Shown here piece after piece: positions 1 to 6,726 of a DNA stretch of 8,821 nt; position 1 is the stretch's first letter; every line of letters starts with the position of its first letter. Below the pieces are notes generated by a model. That model was not told the origin of the DNA and ran no database searches. It saw only the letters and a program-made list of their open reading frames with translations. Origin of the DNA: Ignavibacteria bacterium (GTDB lineage Bacteria; Bacteroidota; Ignavibacteria; Ignavibacteriales; Melioribacteraceae); the NCBI GenBank assembly GCA_011049495.1, contig DSBF01000004.1, forward strand, positions 1 to 8,821, in the 5' to 3' direction. The position numbers and the translations under genes were made by a program.

Positions 1-1
1 A

Positions 2-283
2 GGAATACCGAGAAGCAACTTAATTATTTGGGATAGACGAGAAGAACAAATTTTTGAATCGGGAATTACGGAAGAACTTTTCCCCGGAATAAAAATAATC
101 GGCACGGAGAGGATCGGCGAAAACGGAACTATGTATGACGAAAACAACGAACTTTATTCTCTTAGAATGATCGACAAAGATTGGTATTACTGGGCTGATG
201 TTGAAGGGGATTACCGTCCGGAAACTTTACCTTACATGGTAAACATCGGAAAATATTCTTACTTCACAAAAATTGTTACCTAA
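2..283 (+). pseudogene. DUF362 family protein, upstream fragment ending in an in-frame stop
   Basis: An open frame enters from the left edge and runs for 93 codons (starting GIPRSNLIIWDRREEQ) to a TAA at 281-283. The IIWDRREEQ stretch and the end (YFTKIVT) look like the middle of a DUF362 protein, just before the conserved part in which the family reads roughly DKIINIPxLK. That conserved part follows immediately in the same frame after the stop (see 284-733). The 5' end of the gene lies outside the window. DUF362 proteins are widespread and often carry a Tat signal or ferredoxin domains; their biochemical role is not well defined. The stop is one base change from AAA (Lys), which would fit the position, so I read this as a nonsense mutation, a gene split or a sequencing error. 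The family call is from memory of its motifs. Confidence 0.65.
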
Positions 284-733
284 ATGTGTGATAAAATCAT
301 CAACATACCCATACTAAAGAATGCGGGTACGTCGGTTACTTTATGCATGAAAAATTTATCGTACGGGGCGATTACAAATACCGGGAGACTTCACGAAAAA
401 CTTTGGTCGGAAACGGTTGCAGAAGTCTGCGCTTTTCCTCCTTTGCGTGATAAAGTTGTGTTAAATGTTGTTGACGGAATAAAAGGCTGTTTTAACGGCG
501 GTCCCGGTGCGGTTCCACAATTCTTCACAAATTATAATACGATATTAATCGGAACCGATCCCGTTGCTGTTGATAGAATCGGATTAAATATTGTTACAAA
601 GAAAAGAATTGAAGAAGGGTTGCAAGAAGAAGAATCGCCACGTGGTTCGGCTTTCTTAGCTATGGCGGAAAATTTAAAACTCGGTGTTGCCGACAACAGC
701 AAAATACACTTCAACAAAATTGATCTAACTTAA
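284..733 (+). CDS. DUF362 domain protein, C-terminal part (149 aa)
   Basis: This frame continues the upstream DUF362 fragment. Its ATG directly follows the TAA at 281-283, and no Shine-Dalgarno sequence precedes it. It contains the DUF362 core: CDKIINIPILKNAG at residues 2-15, then the VTLCMKNLSYG segment, then the ILIGTDPVAVDRIGLNIV stretch typical of the C-terminal half. Alone it lacks the N-terminal half of the domain, so it is either the 3' part of a pseudogene, a product made by termination-reinitiation at TAAATG, or the result of a base error at 281. The next gene begins two bases after its stop, so both are probably on one transcript. I would not assign a function beyond membership of the family. 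Confidence 0.7.
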   Translation: MCDKIINIPILKNAGTSVTLCMKNLSYGAITNTGRLHEKLWSETVAEVCAFPPLRDKVVLNVVDGIKGCFNGGPGAVPQFFTNYNTILIGTDPVAVDRIGLNIVTKKRIEEGLQEEESPRGSAFLAMAENLKLGVADNSKIHFNKIDLT

Positions 734-735
734 TT

Positions 736-1563
736 ATGAAGAACAAAAAAACTTTTATTCTCGTATTTCTGGTATTGCTTATAAACTCGTTATTAATTGC
801 GCAACAAAACGTGTTTCCTCAACTTTATCAAGAAGATGTAGACGGCGGAGAGATTACAAGAACTGAATTTTATGTGGGCGAAGAGCTTTGGGGATTAATA
901 AACGGCGGTGCCGATCTTTATCTAGAATATGGACTTGATAGAACTTTGCTTCAAGAAGTGGTATATGAAGAAAAAAGTTTTCGCGTAGAACTTTATGGAA
1001 TGACTGATGTGGATGCCGCTTTCGGAATTTTTTCTATTAATAAATTCAATTGTGACATAACCGACTCTCTCGTAAAATATATTTGTATTACACCCTATCA
1101 ATTACAAGCAGCGGTTGGAAGATTTTATTTTTCTATTTCTAATCAATCCGGTGATAGAAAAGCTCAAAAGTATTCTCTTCATTTATTTGAAAAATTGTTG
1201 TCTAAAATTGAATTGAAAAACTTTATTGTCCCGGAATATTTTCAACAACCACAATTTGAACAGTATCAAAATCAAATTAAGTTAATGAAAGGAAAGCTTG
1301 GTTTACAAAATGGATTTCCTATATGGGAAAAATACTTTAGCGGTTTTAACGATTATGAAATTATTCTGATTCCAATTAAAGCCGAAGAGGGGTTTATAAA
1401 TATTGCATTAATTGATTTTAGTTCGGATGAAGATGCGGAAAGATTCTCAAAGAAAATCTCTCTCTACAATTTTCAGCAAGTGAAAAGTGTTTCGTCAAAC
1501 AAGCTCATAGTAGTAGAAACAAATTTTGATGACGATCAATTGGAAAAGTTTATCACAATTTAA
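736..1563 (+). CDS. Secreted DUF6599-type protein of unknown function (275 aa)
   Basis: The N-terminus MKNKK followed by a hydrophobic stretch of about 17 residues and a likely cut after LLIA (residue 22) is a Sec signal peptide, so the protein should be exported. It shows no second membrane segment and no lipobox cysteine. Two segments stand out: LINGGADLYLEYG at residues 54-66 and ELYGMTDVDAAFGIFS at 85-100. I recognise these as hallmarks of the family now called DUF6599, for which I know no established activity. The start is the ATG two bases after the DUF362 stop, so translation is probably coupled. The pairing of DUF362 with an exported DUF6599 protein suggests a shared periplasmic role, but that is inference. 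The gene converges on the antitoxin gene with only 18 bases between the stop codons, and I see no terminator hairpin there. Confidence 0.75.
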   Translation: MKNKKTFILVFLVLLINSLLIAQQNVFPQLYQEDVDGGEITRTEFYVGEELWGLINGGADLYLEYGLDRTLLQEVVYEEKSFRVELYGMTDVDAAFGIFSINKFNCDITDSLVKYICITPYQLQAAVGRFYFSISNQSGDRKAQKYSLHLFEKLLSKIELKNFIVPEYFQQPQFEQYQNQIKLMKGKLGLQNGFPIWEKYFSGFNDYEIILIPIKAEEGFINIALIDFSSDEDAERFSKKISLYNFQQVKSVSSNKLIVVETNFDDDQLEKFITI

Positions 1564-1581
1564 AGTGACTTATTACTAACA

Positions 1582-1881
1582 TTAGAGTTTAATTGAAACA
1601 TCAAGCTGACCGTCTAGACCGGCTTCAACTATTTTTTGTAAAGTAGATATACGCACTTCCTTAAGATCATTTTCAATTTTTGAAATATAGCCCTTGTTTG
1701 TACCGCATTTTATTGCAAGCTCTTCTTGCGTCATTCCGCGTTTACGCCGTGCTTGCCTTATGAGAAAACCAACCTTAAACGCGTCATAACCTTTTTCAAA
1801 TTCATCGCGTTTAGCTGTTCCCTTTTTTCCGTATTGCTCATCAATAAATTCATCAAGGTTTTTAAGATGTTTTTTCTTCAT
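1582..1881 (-). CDS. XRE-family antitoxin with helix-turn-helix (99 aa)
   Basis: This is the second gene of a type II toxin-antitoxin pair. Residues about 39-93 form a Cro/C1-type helix-turn-helix: FLIRQARRKRGMTQEELAIK, then TNKGYISKIEND and a third helix STLQKIVEA. The first 35 or so residues are charged and probably mediate toxin binding. I place the start at the ATG at 1881 because GAGAG lies four bases upstream and the N-terminus MKKKHLKNLDEFIDEQ looks natural. A longer frame to 1920 exists, but it would overlap the toxin gene by far more. With this start the gene overlaps the toxin 3' end by 20 bp, which is typical of toxin-first HigBA-like modules. It should neutralise the toxin and repress the operon. 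Confidence 0.85.
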   Translation of the reverse strand: MKKKHLKNLDEFIDEQYGKKGTAKRDEFEKGYDAFKVGFLIRQARRKRGMTQEELAIKCGTNKGYISKIENDLKEVRISTLQKIVEAGLDGQLDVSIKL

Positions 1882-2212
1882 AATACTCTCTCTTAACTTT
1901 AATTGCTTTTTCGATTTCAATCTTTGGTGTCCGCTGCGACTTTTTCTGAAACCCGTTAATAATTACAATAATATTGGTCTCATCAAAGAAGCAGAATATG
2001 CGAAAAATATCATTTCTTTGTTTAACTCTTATTTCATAAAGTCCATCGGTTCCTTCAACATGTTTAAAATACTCGACTGGAATATGCTTTATATTCTCGA
2101 TAAGTCTGAGGGTCCAGAGTATTTTATCTTTAACTTTTTTTCTTTGTCTTATAAAAAAATTAGAAAAATAGTTTTTATAAAAAACTACACTTCTGACTTT
2201 TTGATTTTTCAT
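1862..2212 (-). CDS. RelE/HigB-like toxin, phage Gp49-like family (116 aa)
   Basis: The first gene of a toxin-first type II TA operon. The sequence runs FYKNYFSNFF, ILWTLRLIENIKHIPVEYFKHVEGTDGLYEIRV, then DIFRIFCFFDETNIIVIINGFQKKSQRTP. This is the pattern of the Gp49-like/HigB branch of the RelE superfamily: a compact basic fold, an LYEIRV strand, and a GFQKKSQRTP end. Known relatives cleave mRNA, often at the ribosome; that this one does so is inferred. I chose the ATG at 2212. A TTG at 2230 would add six residues but would put the start inside the promoter palindrome. No Shine-Dalgarno sequence is visible. The length is normal for the family and nothing suggests decay. Confidence 0.85.
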   Translation of the reverse strand: MKNQKVRSVVFYKNYFSNFFIRQRKKVKDKILWTLRLIENIKHIPVEYFKHVEGTDGLYEIRVKQRNDIFRIFCFFDETNIIVIINGFQKKSQRTPKIEIEKAIKVKREYYEEKTS

Positions 2213-2216
2213 TCTA

Positions 2217-2231
2217 TTTGTAAAATACAAA
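2217..2231. promoter_or_regulatory. Palindromic operator candidate of the TA operon
   Basis: A perfect inverted repeat with 6-bp arms and a 3-bp spacer, reading TTTGTATTTTACAAA on the - strand. It lies five bases upstream of the toxin ATG and covers the putative -10 hexamer. XRE antitoxins commonly bind such palindromes to repress their own operon. Confidence 0.5.
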
Positions 2232-2250
2232 CGGTTGTCCGATAGTGCAA
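2222..2250 (-). promoter_or_regulatory. Sigma70-like promoter candidate for the TA operon
   Basis: On the - strand, TTGCAC (2250-2245) is followed after 17 bases by TATTTT (2227-2222). The spacing is ideal but the hexamers match the consensus only partly (3/6 and 4/6). No Bacteroidota-type TAnnTTTG is visible for this operon. Confidence 0.35.
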
Positions 2251-2289
2251 CTATATTTTTACATTAATGAATCTAAATATAAAAACAAC

Positions 2290-2297
2290 TAATTTTG
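2290..2297 (+). promoter_or_regulatory. Bacteroidota-type -7 element (TAATTTTG) before the acyl-CoA synthetase
   Basis: TAATTTTG matches TAnnTTTG and ends 31 bases before the GTG start, giving a plausible short leader. No clear TTTG -33 element is found at the expected distance, so the call is tentative. Confidence 0.3.
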
Positions 2298-2328
2298 AGA
2301 CAAACATATCCACAAAATCGAGGCAGAT

Positions 2329-4242
2329 GTGGCGGAACGAACTCTCCCAAACTTATTTGAAGAAAGCGTAAAAAAGTATTCCAACAATCCATTGATGTGG
2401 GAAAAGAAAACCGACAAGTATGAGCCGCTAACTTACGACGAGATGAAATCGCATGTTTATAAGTTTGCCGCCGGATTGATAAAACTCGGTTTGCAAAAAG
2501 GTGATCGCATCACTTTAATTTCGGAAGGAAGAAATGATTGGGTGATGAGTGAGCTTTCTATTCTCTATTGTGGCGGAGTAAGTGTTCCCATATCCGTAAA
2601 AATTGACGAGCCGAATGATTTAAAATTTCGCATAGCTCATTCCGAATCTAAGTTTGTGGTTGTTTCAAAAAACCATCTGCAGAAAATTCAACGCATTAAA
2701 AAAGATCTGCCCGATTTAGAAATGGTAATAGTTTTAGATAACGTAACCGATCTACACGATGATGAAATTACCAAGGATGCTGTTTTTAAAATTGGAGAAG
2801 AATATTTACGAGATAACGAAGAATTCTTTAATCAAACTTGGCAATCAATAAACGAAAATGACAACGCAAACATATGTTATACTTCCGGCACAACCGCCGA
2901 TCCGAAGGGAATAATTTTAACTCATCGCAATTACACGGCAAATATTGAACAAGCAACTGCTCTTCTTCTGATCCCGGAAAGTTATATTTCGTTATTAATA
3001 CTTCCTTGGGATCATTCCTTTGCACATACTGCTGGAATTTATACTTTAATGAAAAACGGTGCTTCGATGGCGTCAATACAAGTCGGCAGCACACCTATTG
3101 AAACACTTCGTAACATACCGCAAAATATTAAAGAGATAAAGCCGACATTTTTATTAAGCGTTCCGGCGCTTGCAAAAAACTTCAGAAAGAATATTGAAGC
3201 AGGTATACGCGCGAAAGGAGAGAAAGTTGAAAAGCTTTTCAACAAAGCTTTGGAAACAGCTTGTGATTATAACGGTCTCGGCTGCGATAAAGGAAGGGGA
3301 TTAAAAAAATTAAAAAAACCATTGATTGCTCTTTATGATAAAATTCTCTTTAGTAAAATACGACAGGGTTTCGGCGGAAGATTAGAGTTCTTTATCGGTG
3401 GCGGTGCTTTGCTTGATATAGAACTGCAGAAATTCTTTTATGCTCTTGGTATGCCAATGTTTCAGGGATATGGATTAACCGAAGCCGCTCCTATTATTTC
3501 GGCAAATGTTCCAGCACAGCACAAGCTTGGTTCTTCAGGCAAGATAGTCGTTCATCTTGATGTAAAAATTTGCAATGAAGACGGTATCGAAGTCCCAGTC
3601 GGACAAAAAGGAGAAATTGTCTGTAAAGGTGAGAACGTAATGAAGGGTTATTGGAAAAACGAAAGAGCAACGAACGAAGCAATTAAAGACGGCTGGCTTT
3701 ATACCGGCGACATGGGTTACATCGATGAAGACGGATATTTATTCGTTCTCGGAAGATTTAAAAGTTTGCTGATTGCAAGCGACGGTGAAAAATATTCTCC
3801 CGAAGGAATTGAAGAAGCACTTATTGAGAAATCATATTTTATTGAACAGGTAATGCTTCATAATAATCAAAATCCATACACTATTGCTTTGATTGTGCCG
3901 AATAAAGAAGCGATAAAAAATGAATTGAAAAAACACTCGTTAAAAATTCAAACCAAAGAAGGGCAAACAAAGGCTATAGAATTTGTTCAAAAAGAAATTG
4001 ACGAATTTAAGTCCGGCGGGGAATATGAAAACGAGTTTCCCGAAAGGTGGCTTCCGGCATCATTTGCCTTGCTTGGCGAAGGATTTACCGAACAGAATCA
4101 ATTTATGAACAGTACATTAAAAATGGTCCGCGGAAAGATCACAGAATTTTATCAAACTAGAATTGATTATTTATACACGCCGGATGGAAAAGATATTTAC
4201 AATCATCAGAATATGAAGATTGTTGAGAGGTTTGATGGGTAA
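2329..4242 (+). CDS. Long-chain acyl-CoA synthetase, AMP-forming (637 aa)
   Basis: An adenylate-forming (ANL) enzyme that activates fatty acids as acyl-AMP and then transfers the acyl group to CoA. It is probably membrane-associated but has no transmembrane helix. Motifs occur in order: the P-loop-like YTSGTTADPKG at residues 184-194, YGLTEAAP at 381-388, YTGDMG at 458-463, GRFKSLLIASDGEKYSPEGIE at 475-495, and the C-terminal MNSTLKMVRGKI, whose K598 is the likely catalytic lysine. Length and domain order fit the FAA1/FadD15-like group. Residue 190 is Ala where Gly is usual in the P-loop motif. The start is GTG at 2329; a TGA lies in frame at 2296 with no ATG between, and MAERTLPNLFEESVKKY is the expected N-terminus. 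The gene appears monocistronic and converges on the acyltransferase with a 24-base gap. Chain-length preference cannot be read from sequence. Confidence 0.92.
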   Translation: MAERTLPNLFEESVKKYSNNPLMWEKKTDKYEPLTYDEMKSHVYKFAAGLIKLGLQKGDRITLISEGRNDWVMSELSILYCGGVSVPISVKIDEPNDLKFRIAHSESKFVVVSKNHLQKIQRIKKDLPDLEMVIVLDNVTDLHDDEITKDAVFKIGEEYLRDNEEFFNQTWQSINENDNANICYTSGTTADPKGIILTHRNYTANIEQATALLLIPESYISLLILPWDHSFAHTAGIYTLMKNGASMASIQVGSTPIETLRNIPQNIKEIKPTFLLSVPALAKNFRKNIEAGIRAKGEKVEKLFNKALETACDYNGLGCDKGRGLKKLKKPLIALYDKILFSKIRQGFGGRLEFFIGGGALLDIELQKFFYALGMPMFQGYGLTEAAPIISANVPAQHKLGSSGKIVVHLDVKICNEDGIEVPVGQKGEIVCKGENVMKGYWKNERATNEAIKDGWLYTGDMGYIDEDGYLFVLGRFKSLLIASDGEKYSPEGIEEALIEKSYFIEQVMLHNNQNPYTIALIVPNKEAIKNELKKHSLKIQTKEGQTKAIEFVQKEIDEFKSGGEYENEFPERWLPASFALLGEGFTEQNQFMNSTLKMVRGKITEFYQTRIDYLYTPDGKDIYNHQNMKIVERFDG

Positions 4243-4266
4243 ATCATTTTTTAATTCCTTGACTCT

Positions 4267-4986
4267 TCATTCTGCGTTTTCTTCTTTCGGTTCTTTCACA
4301 TTCGGCGGATTCCACCCAACAATTGAGCCCGATTTAATTTTTGAAAGATACGGAGAAAGTGTTGCGCCGGGAAGTGTACGTGAGTTGTTTTCAATATCTA
4401 TCGGGCCCATTCCGGTTCCTGCTCCCAACATGCAGTTATCTCCGATTGTGATTAGCCCATACCTAAACTTTCCCGCCCCTTCGTATGCATGGACTGTAAG
4501 TCTTGTAAATGCGCCCAGCACGCAGTTGTCGCCTATAAATATCAATTCCGGTCTAAAGTGATCGAGCCAAACAAGCTGCATAATTTCGGTTCCGTAACCA
4601 ATATGAAATCCCATCCATCTGTAAAATTTATTTTTGAAAGGAACACCTTTCATAAAAAACGATGCCTCTATTTGAAACTGCAGAAGCAATCTTCTTCTAA
4701 ATGGTAGGTTTAGCACCCGCCAGTTTATAGCATTCTTTTCTTCGGGTGAACCGAGTCCGCTGAATGTATAATGTCTTCTAACAGGAGTTAAAAATTTCTC
4801 TAAGTTTTCTTTTCCATCTCTTGTTTTGGGATCGAGGTCAAATACGCTGGTTCCTTTGCCTCCTGATGTTTTGCTTATAAAAATCTCCCGGTTCTTTTTT
4901 CTTCCGAGTTTAATTGCTCGTTTAATAATTTCTATTGTTACGGCTTTTATTGATTCTTCGGGAGAGAGATTTCTGTATTTTTTCAT
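4267..4986 (-). CDS. Hexapeptide-repeat (left-handed beta-helix) acyltransferase (239 aa)
   Basis: Residues about 125-225 show imperfect hexapeptide repeats: IGYGTEIMQLVWLD, LIFIGDNCVLGAFTRLTVHAYEG, LITIGDNCMLGAGTGMGP, then LPGATLSPYLSKIKSGSIVGWNPP. This fits the left-handed beta-helix fold of acetyl- and acyltransferases of the maltose/galactoside O-acetyltransferase type. H166 in LTVHAYEG is in a good position to be the catalytic His, but that is inferred. The N-terminal 100 residues are unusual and charged, and I cannot assign them to a domain. The C-terminus is a short acidic tail. There is no signal peptide or membrane helix, so it is probably cytoplasmic. The ATG at 4986 fits a leader starting near 5005. 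The acceptor substrate is unknown; sugar, polysaccharide or lipid precursors are all possible. Confidence 0.82.
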   Translation of the reverse strand: MKKYRNLSPEESIKAVTIEIIKRAIKLGRKKNREIFISKTSGGKGTSVFDLDPKTRDGKENLEKFLTPVRRHYTFSGLGSPEEKNAINWRVLNLPFRRRLLLQFQIEASFFMKGVPFKNKFYRWMGFHIGYGTEIMQLVWLDHFRPELIFIGDNCVLGAFTRLTVHAYEGAGKFRYGLITIGDNCMLGAGTGMGPIDIENNSRTLPGATLSPYLSKIKSGSIVGWNPPNVKEPKEENAE

Positions 4987-5011
4987 TGATTTGCTCTTTG
5001 TTTACAATAAG

Positions 5012-5019
5012 CAAAGATA
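5012..5019 (-). promoter_or_regulatory. Bacteroidota-type -7 element (TATCTTTG) before the acyltransferase
   Basis: On the - strand TATCTTTG matches TAnnTTTG exactly and sits 25 bases upstream of the ATG at 4986. No convincing -33 TTTG is seen. Of the three such elements in this window, this one looks most like published Bacteroidota promoters. Confidence 0.4.
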
Positions 5020-5054
5020 GCTAATTATAAGATTTATATTTGCGTTGGTAACAT

Positions 5055-5083
5055 GTAGAGGCACAACATTGCTGCGTCTCTAC
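5055..5083. repeat. 29-bp imperfect hairpin resembling a dispersed palindromic repeat
   Basis: The arms GTAGAG (5055-5060) and CTCTAC (5078-5083) pair perfectly. The stem continues inward with a G-T pair and further pairs interrupted by two A-C mismatches, around a 3-base ATT loop. No T-run follows on either strand, so it does not look like an intrinsic terminator. GTAGAGnC...CGTCTCTAC hairpins occur as dispersed intergenic repeats in several bacterial groups, as far as I recall. Only one copy is present in this window. Confidence 0.5.
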
Positions 5084-5097
5084 GAATGGTTAAAAAA

Positions 5098-5205
5098 TTA
5101 CTTTGTTGAGTGGAGTCCAATTCTATTACCGGCAATGTCTTCAATTTGTCCAACAAATCCGTATTCACCGATACTCATTTTTTCTGTAATAACTTTTTCA
5201 GAGGT
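5098..5205 (-). pseudogene. C-terminal remnant of a VOC (glyoxalase-fold) gene
   Basis: Reading the - strand, the frame gives SEKVITEKMSIGEYGFVGQ followed by IEDIAGNRIGLHSTK and a TAA at 5098-5100. The pattern GGKVxxxKxSIGEYGFxxxxxDxEGNRIGLHS is the standard C-terminus of vicinal-oxygen-chelate proteins, the glyoxalase/bleomycin-resistance fold, in which a Glu or Asp near this end often binds metal. Everything N-terminal to about KVIT is missing: the frame meets a stop at 5204-5206, and upstream sequence belongs to the membrane protease gene in another frame. An ATG at 5178 would make only 26 residues. The natural reading is that a deletion or rearrangement near 5190-5206 removed most of the gene. 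Confidence 0.7.
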
Positions 5206-5722
5206 TTAATTCAATTTTTGCTTCGTTATATTCTTTTATAAACAATGGGATCAACAAAGCAATAATGAAAAAGATTATCCCTATAAGATAGAATCCCATT
5301 CCTATTTGATTATCGTATTCTAAAAGACCGGTGCTGCCTAAAAGAAAATGCCAATCGTGATAAACTTTATTTCCCCCAAGGAGTGGAAGAGCTCTTTCTT
5401 GTGCATCTGCCGCGTAAACACTAATATTCATTAAGTTTTGTCCAAGCCAAACTAGCGAGATTTGTGTTCCAAAATTTTTTCGGTGCGACACAAAATAGTA
5501 AACTAATAGAAGCGGTAAAATAATTTGCATTAATGTTCCGCCCAAAGTATAAATGAAGCTCCCGAATAAACTAAATATTCCGTGTCCGCCTTCATGAATT
5601 AATAGATTAAAGTGATCGAGTAAAAAAATAAAATCCCCCGCGTTTATTGAAAGCCAAATAACTATTGGAAGCAGAGCAATCGAGCCGATCCAAGGTTTTA
5701 AGTTTTCCAAGTTACTCTTCAA
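5198..5722 (-). CDS. Small membrane protein with HExxH motif, M50-like metallopeptidase candidate (174 aa)
   Basis: An integral membrane protein with hydrophobic segments at about residues 12-29, 55-78, 87-104 and 142-162. HEGGH at 43-47 is an exact HExxH zinc motif, followed by GTLMQIILPLLLVYYF. Conserved-looking stretches follow: LVWLGQNLMNISVYAADAQERALPLLGG (90-117) and HDWHFLLGSTGLL (122-134). These could supply the third zinc ligand, most likely D106 or D123, but I cannot tell which. The layout recalls site-2-protease/M50 peptidases, though it is shorter and lacks the NPDG motif. The start is a TTG at 5722, just after an in-frame stop, overlapping the asparaginase 3' end by 11 bp. A second TTG at 5710 preceded by GAAGAG is an alternative, and the first ATG is far downstream. 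Substrate is unknown. The last few codons lie next to the breakpoint that truncated the VOC gene. Confidence 0.65.
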   Translation of the reverse strand: MKSNLENLKPWIGSIALLPIVIWLSINAGDFIFLLDHFNLLIHEGGHGIFSLFGSFIYTLGGTLMQIILPLLLVYYFVSHRKNFGTQISLVWLGQNLMNISVYAADAQERALPLLGGNKVYHDWHFLLGSTGLLEYDNQIGMGFYLIGIIFFIIALLIPLFIKEYNEAKIELNL

Positions 5723-6686
5723 TTAGTTCGCGAAGTTTATTAATATCCTTTGTTAAGCCGAGACAGAGCATCAGTTTTATTCTGGCTTTCTGTCCATTTA
5801 AATAGTCGGTAAAAATAACTCCAAGTTTTTTTAACCACTTGCCTGCACCGGGATAACTATAAATATCAAGAGTTTCCCCGGACGGACAACGTGAAGTTAA
5901 AACCACCGGAATTCCTTTTTCAACTGCATATTTTATTCCTTCAAAAGATGCTGGTGGAACATTTCCGACTCCCATTGCCTCGATTACAATTCCCTCGGCA
6001 CCGGAATCAGCAGAAAACTTAAAAAACTTATCACCCATCCCTGCATGAATTTTTATCAAATCAACGTTTGAGTTTATTTTGTCCGTCTCTATTGTTTCAA
6101 GTTTTCGTGGCATTCTATTAAATATTACTCTTCCTCGATCAATAAAACCGAGAGCGCCAAAATCAAGACTGTGAAATGTTTCAATATCTTCGGTATGTGT
6201 TTTTGTTACTTCGCTCGCGGCGTTAATCTCACCATTTAAACACACCAACACCCCCATTCCTAAACTATTGGGTGAATTAATAATGTGAATGGCGTCTAAT
6301 AAATTTTTTGGTCCGTCCCAATCCGGCTCGGATGATGTTTTCATTGCGCCGATTACAACTATCGGCTTATCCGTTTTGATTGTAAGATCCAAAAGATAAG
6401 CTGTCTCTTCGAGAGTGTCTGTTCCGTGAGTTATAATAACACCGTCTATATTATCTTGATTGATTCTTTTCATCACCTCTTTGGAAAGCTCTAACATCAA
6501 TTCCGGTGTCATATGGGGTCCGGGATACATTCCAAAATCATAAATAGAAATTTCTGCAAGCTGTTTTGCCTCGGGAATCATTTCAAGTAATTGATCTCCA
6601 TGAAAAAACGGAACAGCTCCTCCTGTTTCTTTGTCTATCTTCATAGAAAAAGTACCGCCTGCAAATACAATAAGAATATTTTTCAT
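5712..6686 (-). CDS. L-asparaginase (Asn/Gln amidohydrolase), cytoplasmic (324 aa)
   Basis: Hydrolyses L-asparagine to aspartate and ammonia. The two signature regions are present: FAGGTFSM with the nucleophilic Thr at residue 12, and THGTDTLEETAYLLDL with T89 and D90. K162 in KTHTEDIETFHS completes the second Thr-Lys-Asp triad, in the same numbering as E. coli AnsB. VEKGIPVVLTSRCPSGETL in the C-terminal domain also fits the family. Two differences show: the flexible-loop Tyr near position 25 is absent (TGGAVPFF), and the substrate-binding Ser near 58 is replaced in YPGPHMTPELM. There is no signal peptide, so it should be cytoplasmic. The ATG at 6686 has AAGGAA about 10 bases upstream. It is the first gene of an operon with the overlapping HExxH membrane protein. 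Confidence 0.92.
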   Translation of the reverse strand: MKNILIVFAGGTFSMKIDKETGGAVPFFHGDQLLEMIPEAKQLAEISIYDFGMYPGPHMTPELMLELSKEVMKRINQDNIDGVIITHGTDTLEETAYLLDLTIKTDKPIVVIGAMKTSSEPDWDGPKNLLDAIHIINSPNSLGMGVLVCLNGEINAASEVTKTHTEDIETFHSLDFGALGFIDRGRVIFNRMPRKLETIETDKINSNVDLIKIHAGMGDKFFKFSADSGAEGIVIEAMGVGNVPPASFEGIKYAVEKGIPVVLTSRCPSGETLDIYSYPGAGKWLKKLGVIFTDYLNGQKARIKLMLCLGLTKDINKLRELIEE

Positions 6687-6726
6687 CTTTTTATATTTCC
6701 TTATTAATTTTTCTTTTTACTCTTTA

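Noticed and set aside
1882..1920. N-terminal extension of the antitoxin
   Set aside because: It would overlap the toxin gene by 59 bp, while the ATG at 1881 has a GAGAG ribosome-binding sequence and a family-like N-terminus.
2306..2314. ATATCCACA, one mismatch from a DnaA box, before the acyl-CoA synthetase gene
   Set aside because: Isolated, about 4.5 kb from the other sites, and one-mismatch 9-mers are expected by chance in a window of this size.
4243..4266. Bidirectional terminator between the convergent synthetase and acyltransferase genes
   Set aside because: Only 24 bases with a short T-run and no inverted repeat that I can see.
4220..4561. Open frame on + antisense to the acyltransferase gene
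   Set aside because: Shadow of the hexapeptide-repeat gene, whose - strand reading has clear family motifs.
5055..5083. Hairpin as an intrinsic terminator
   Set aside because: The stem has mismatches and no U-tract follows on either strand.
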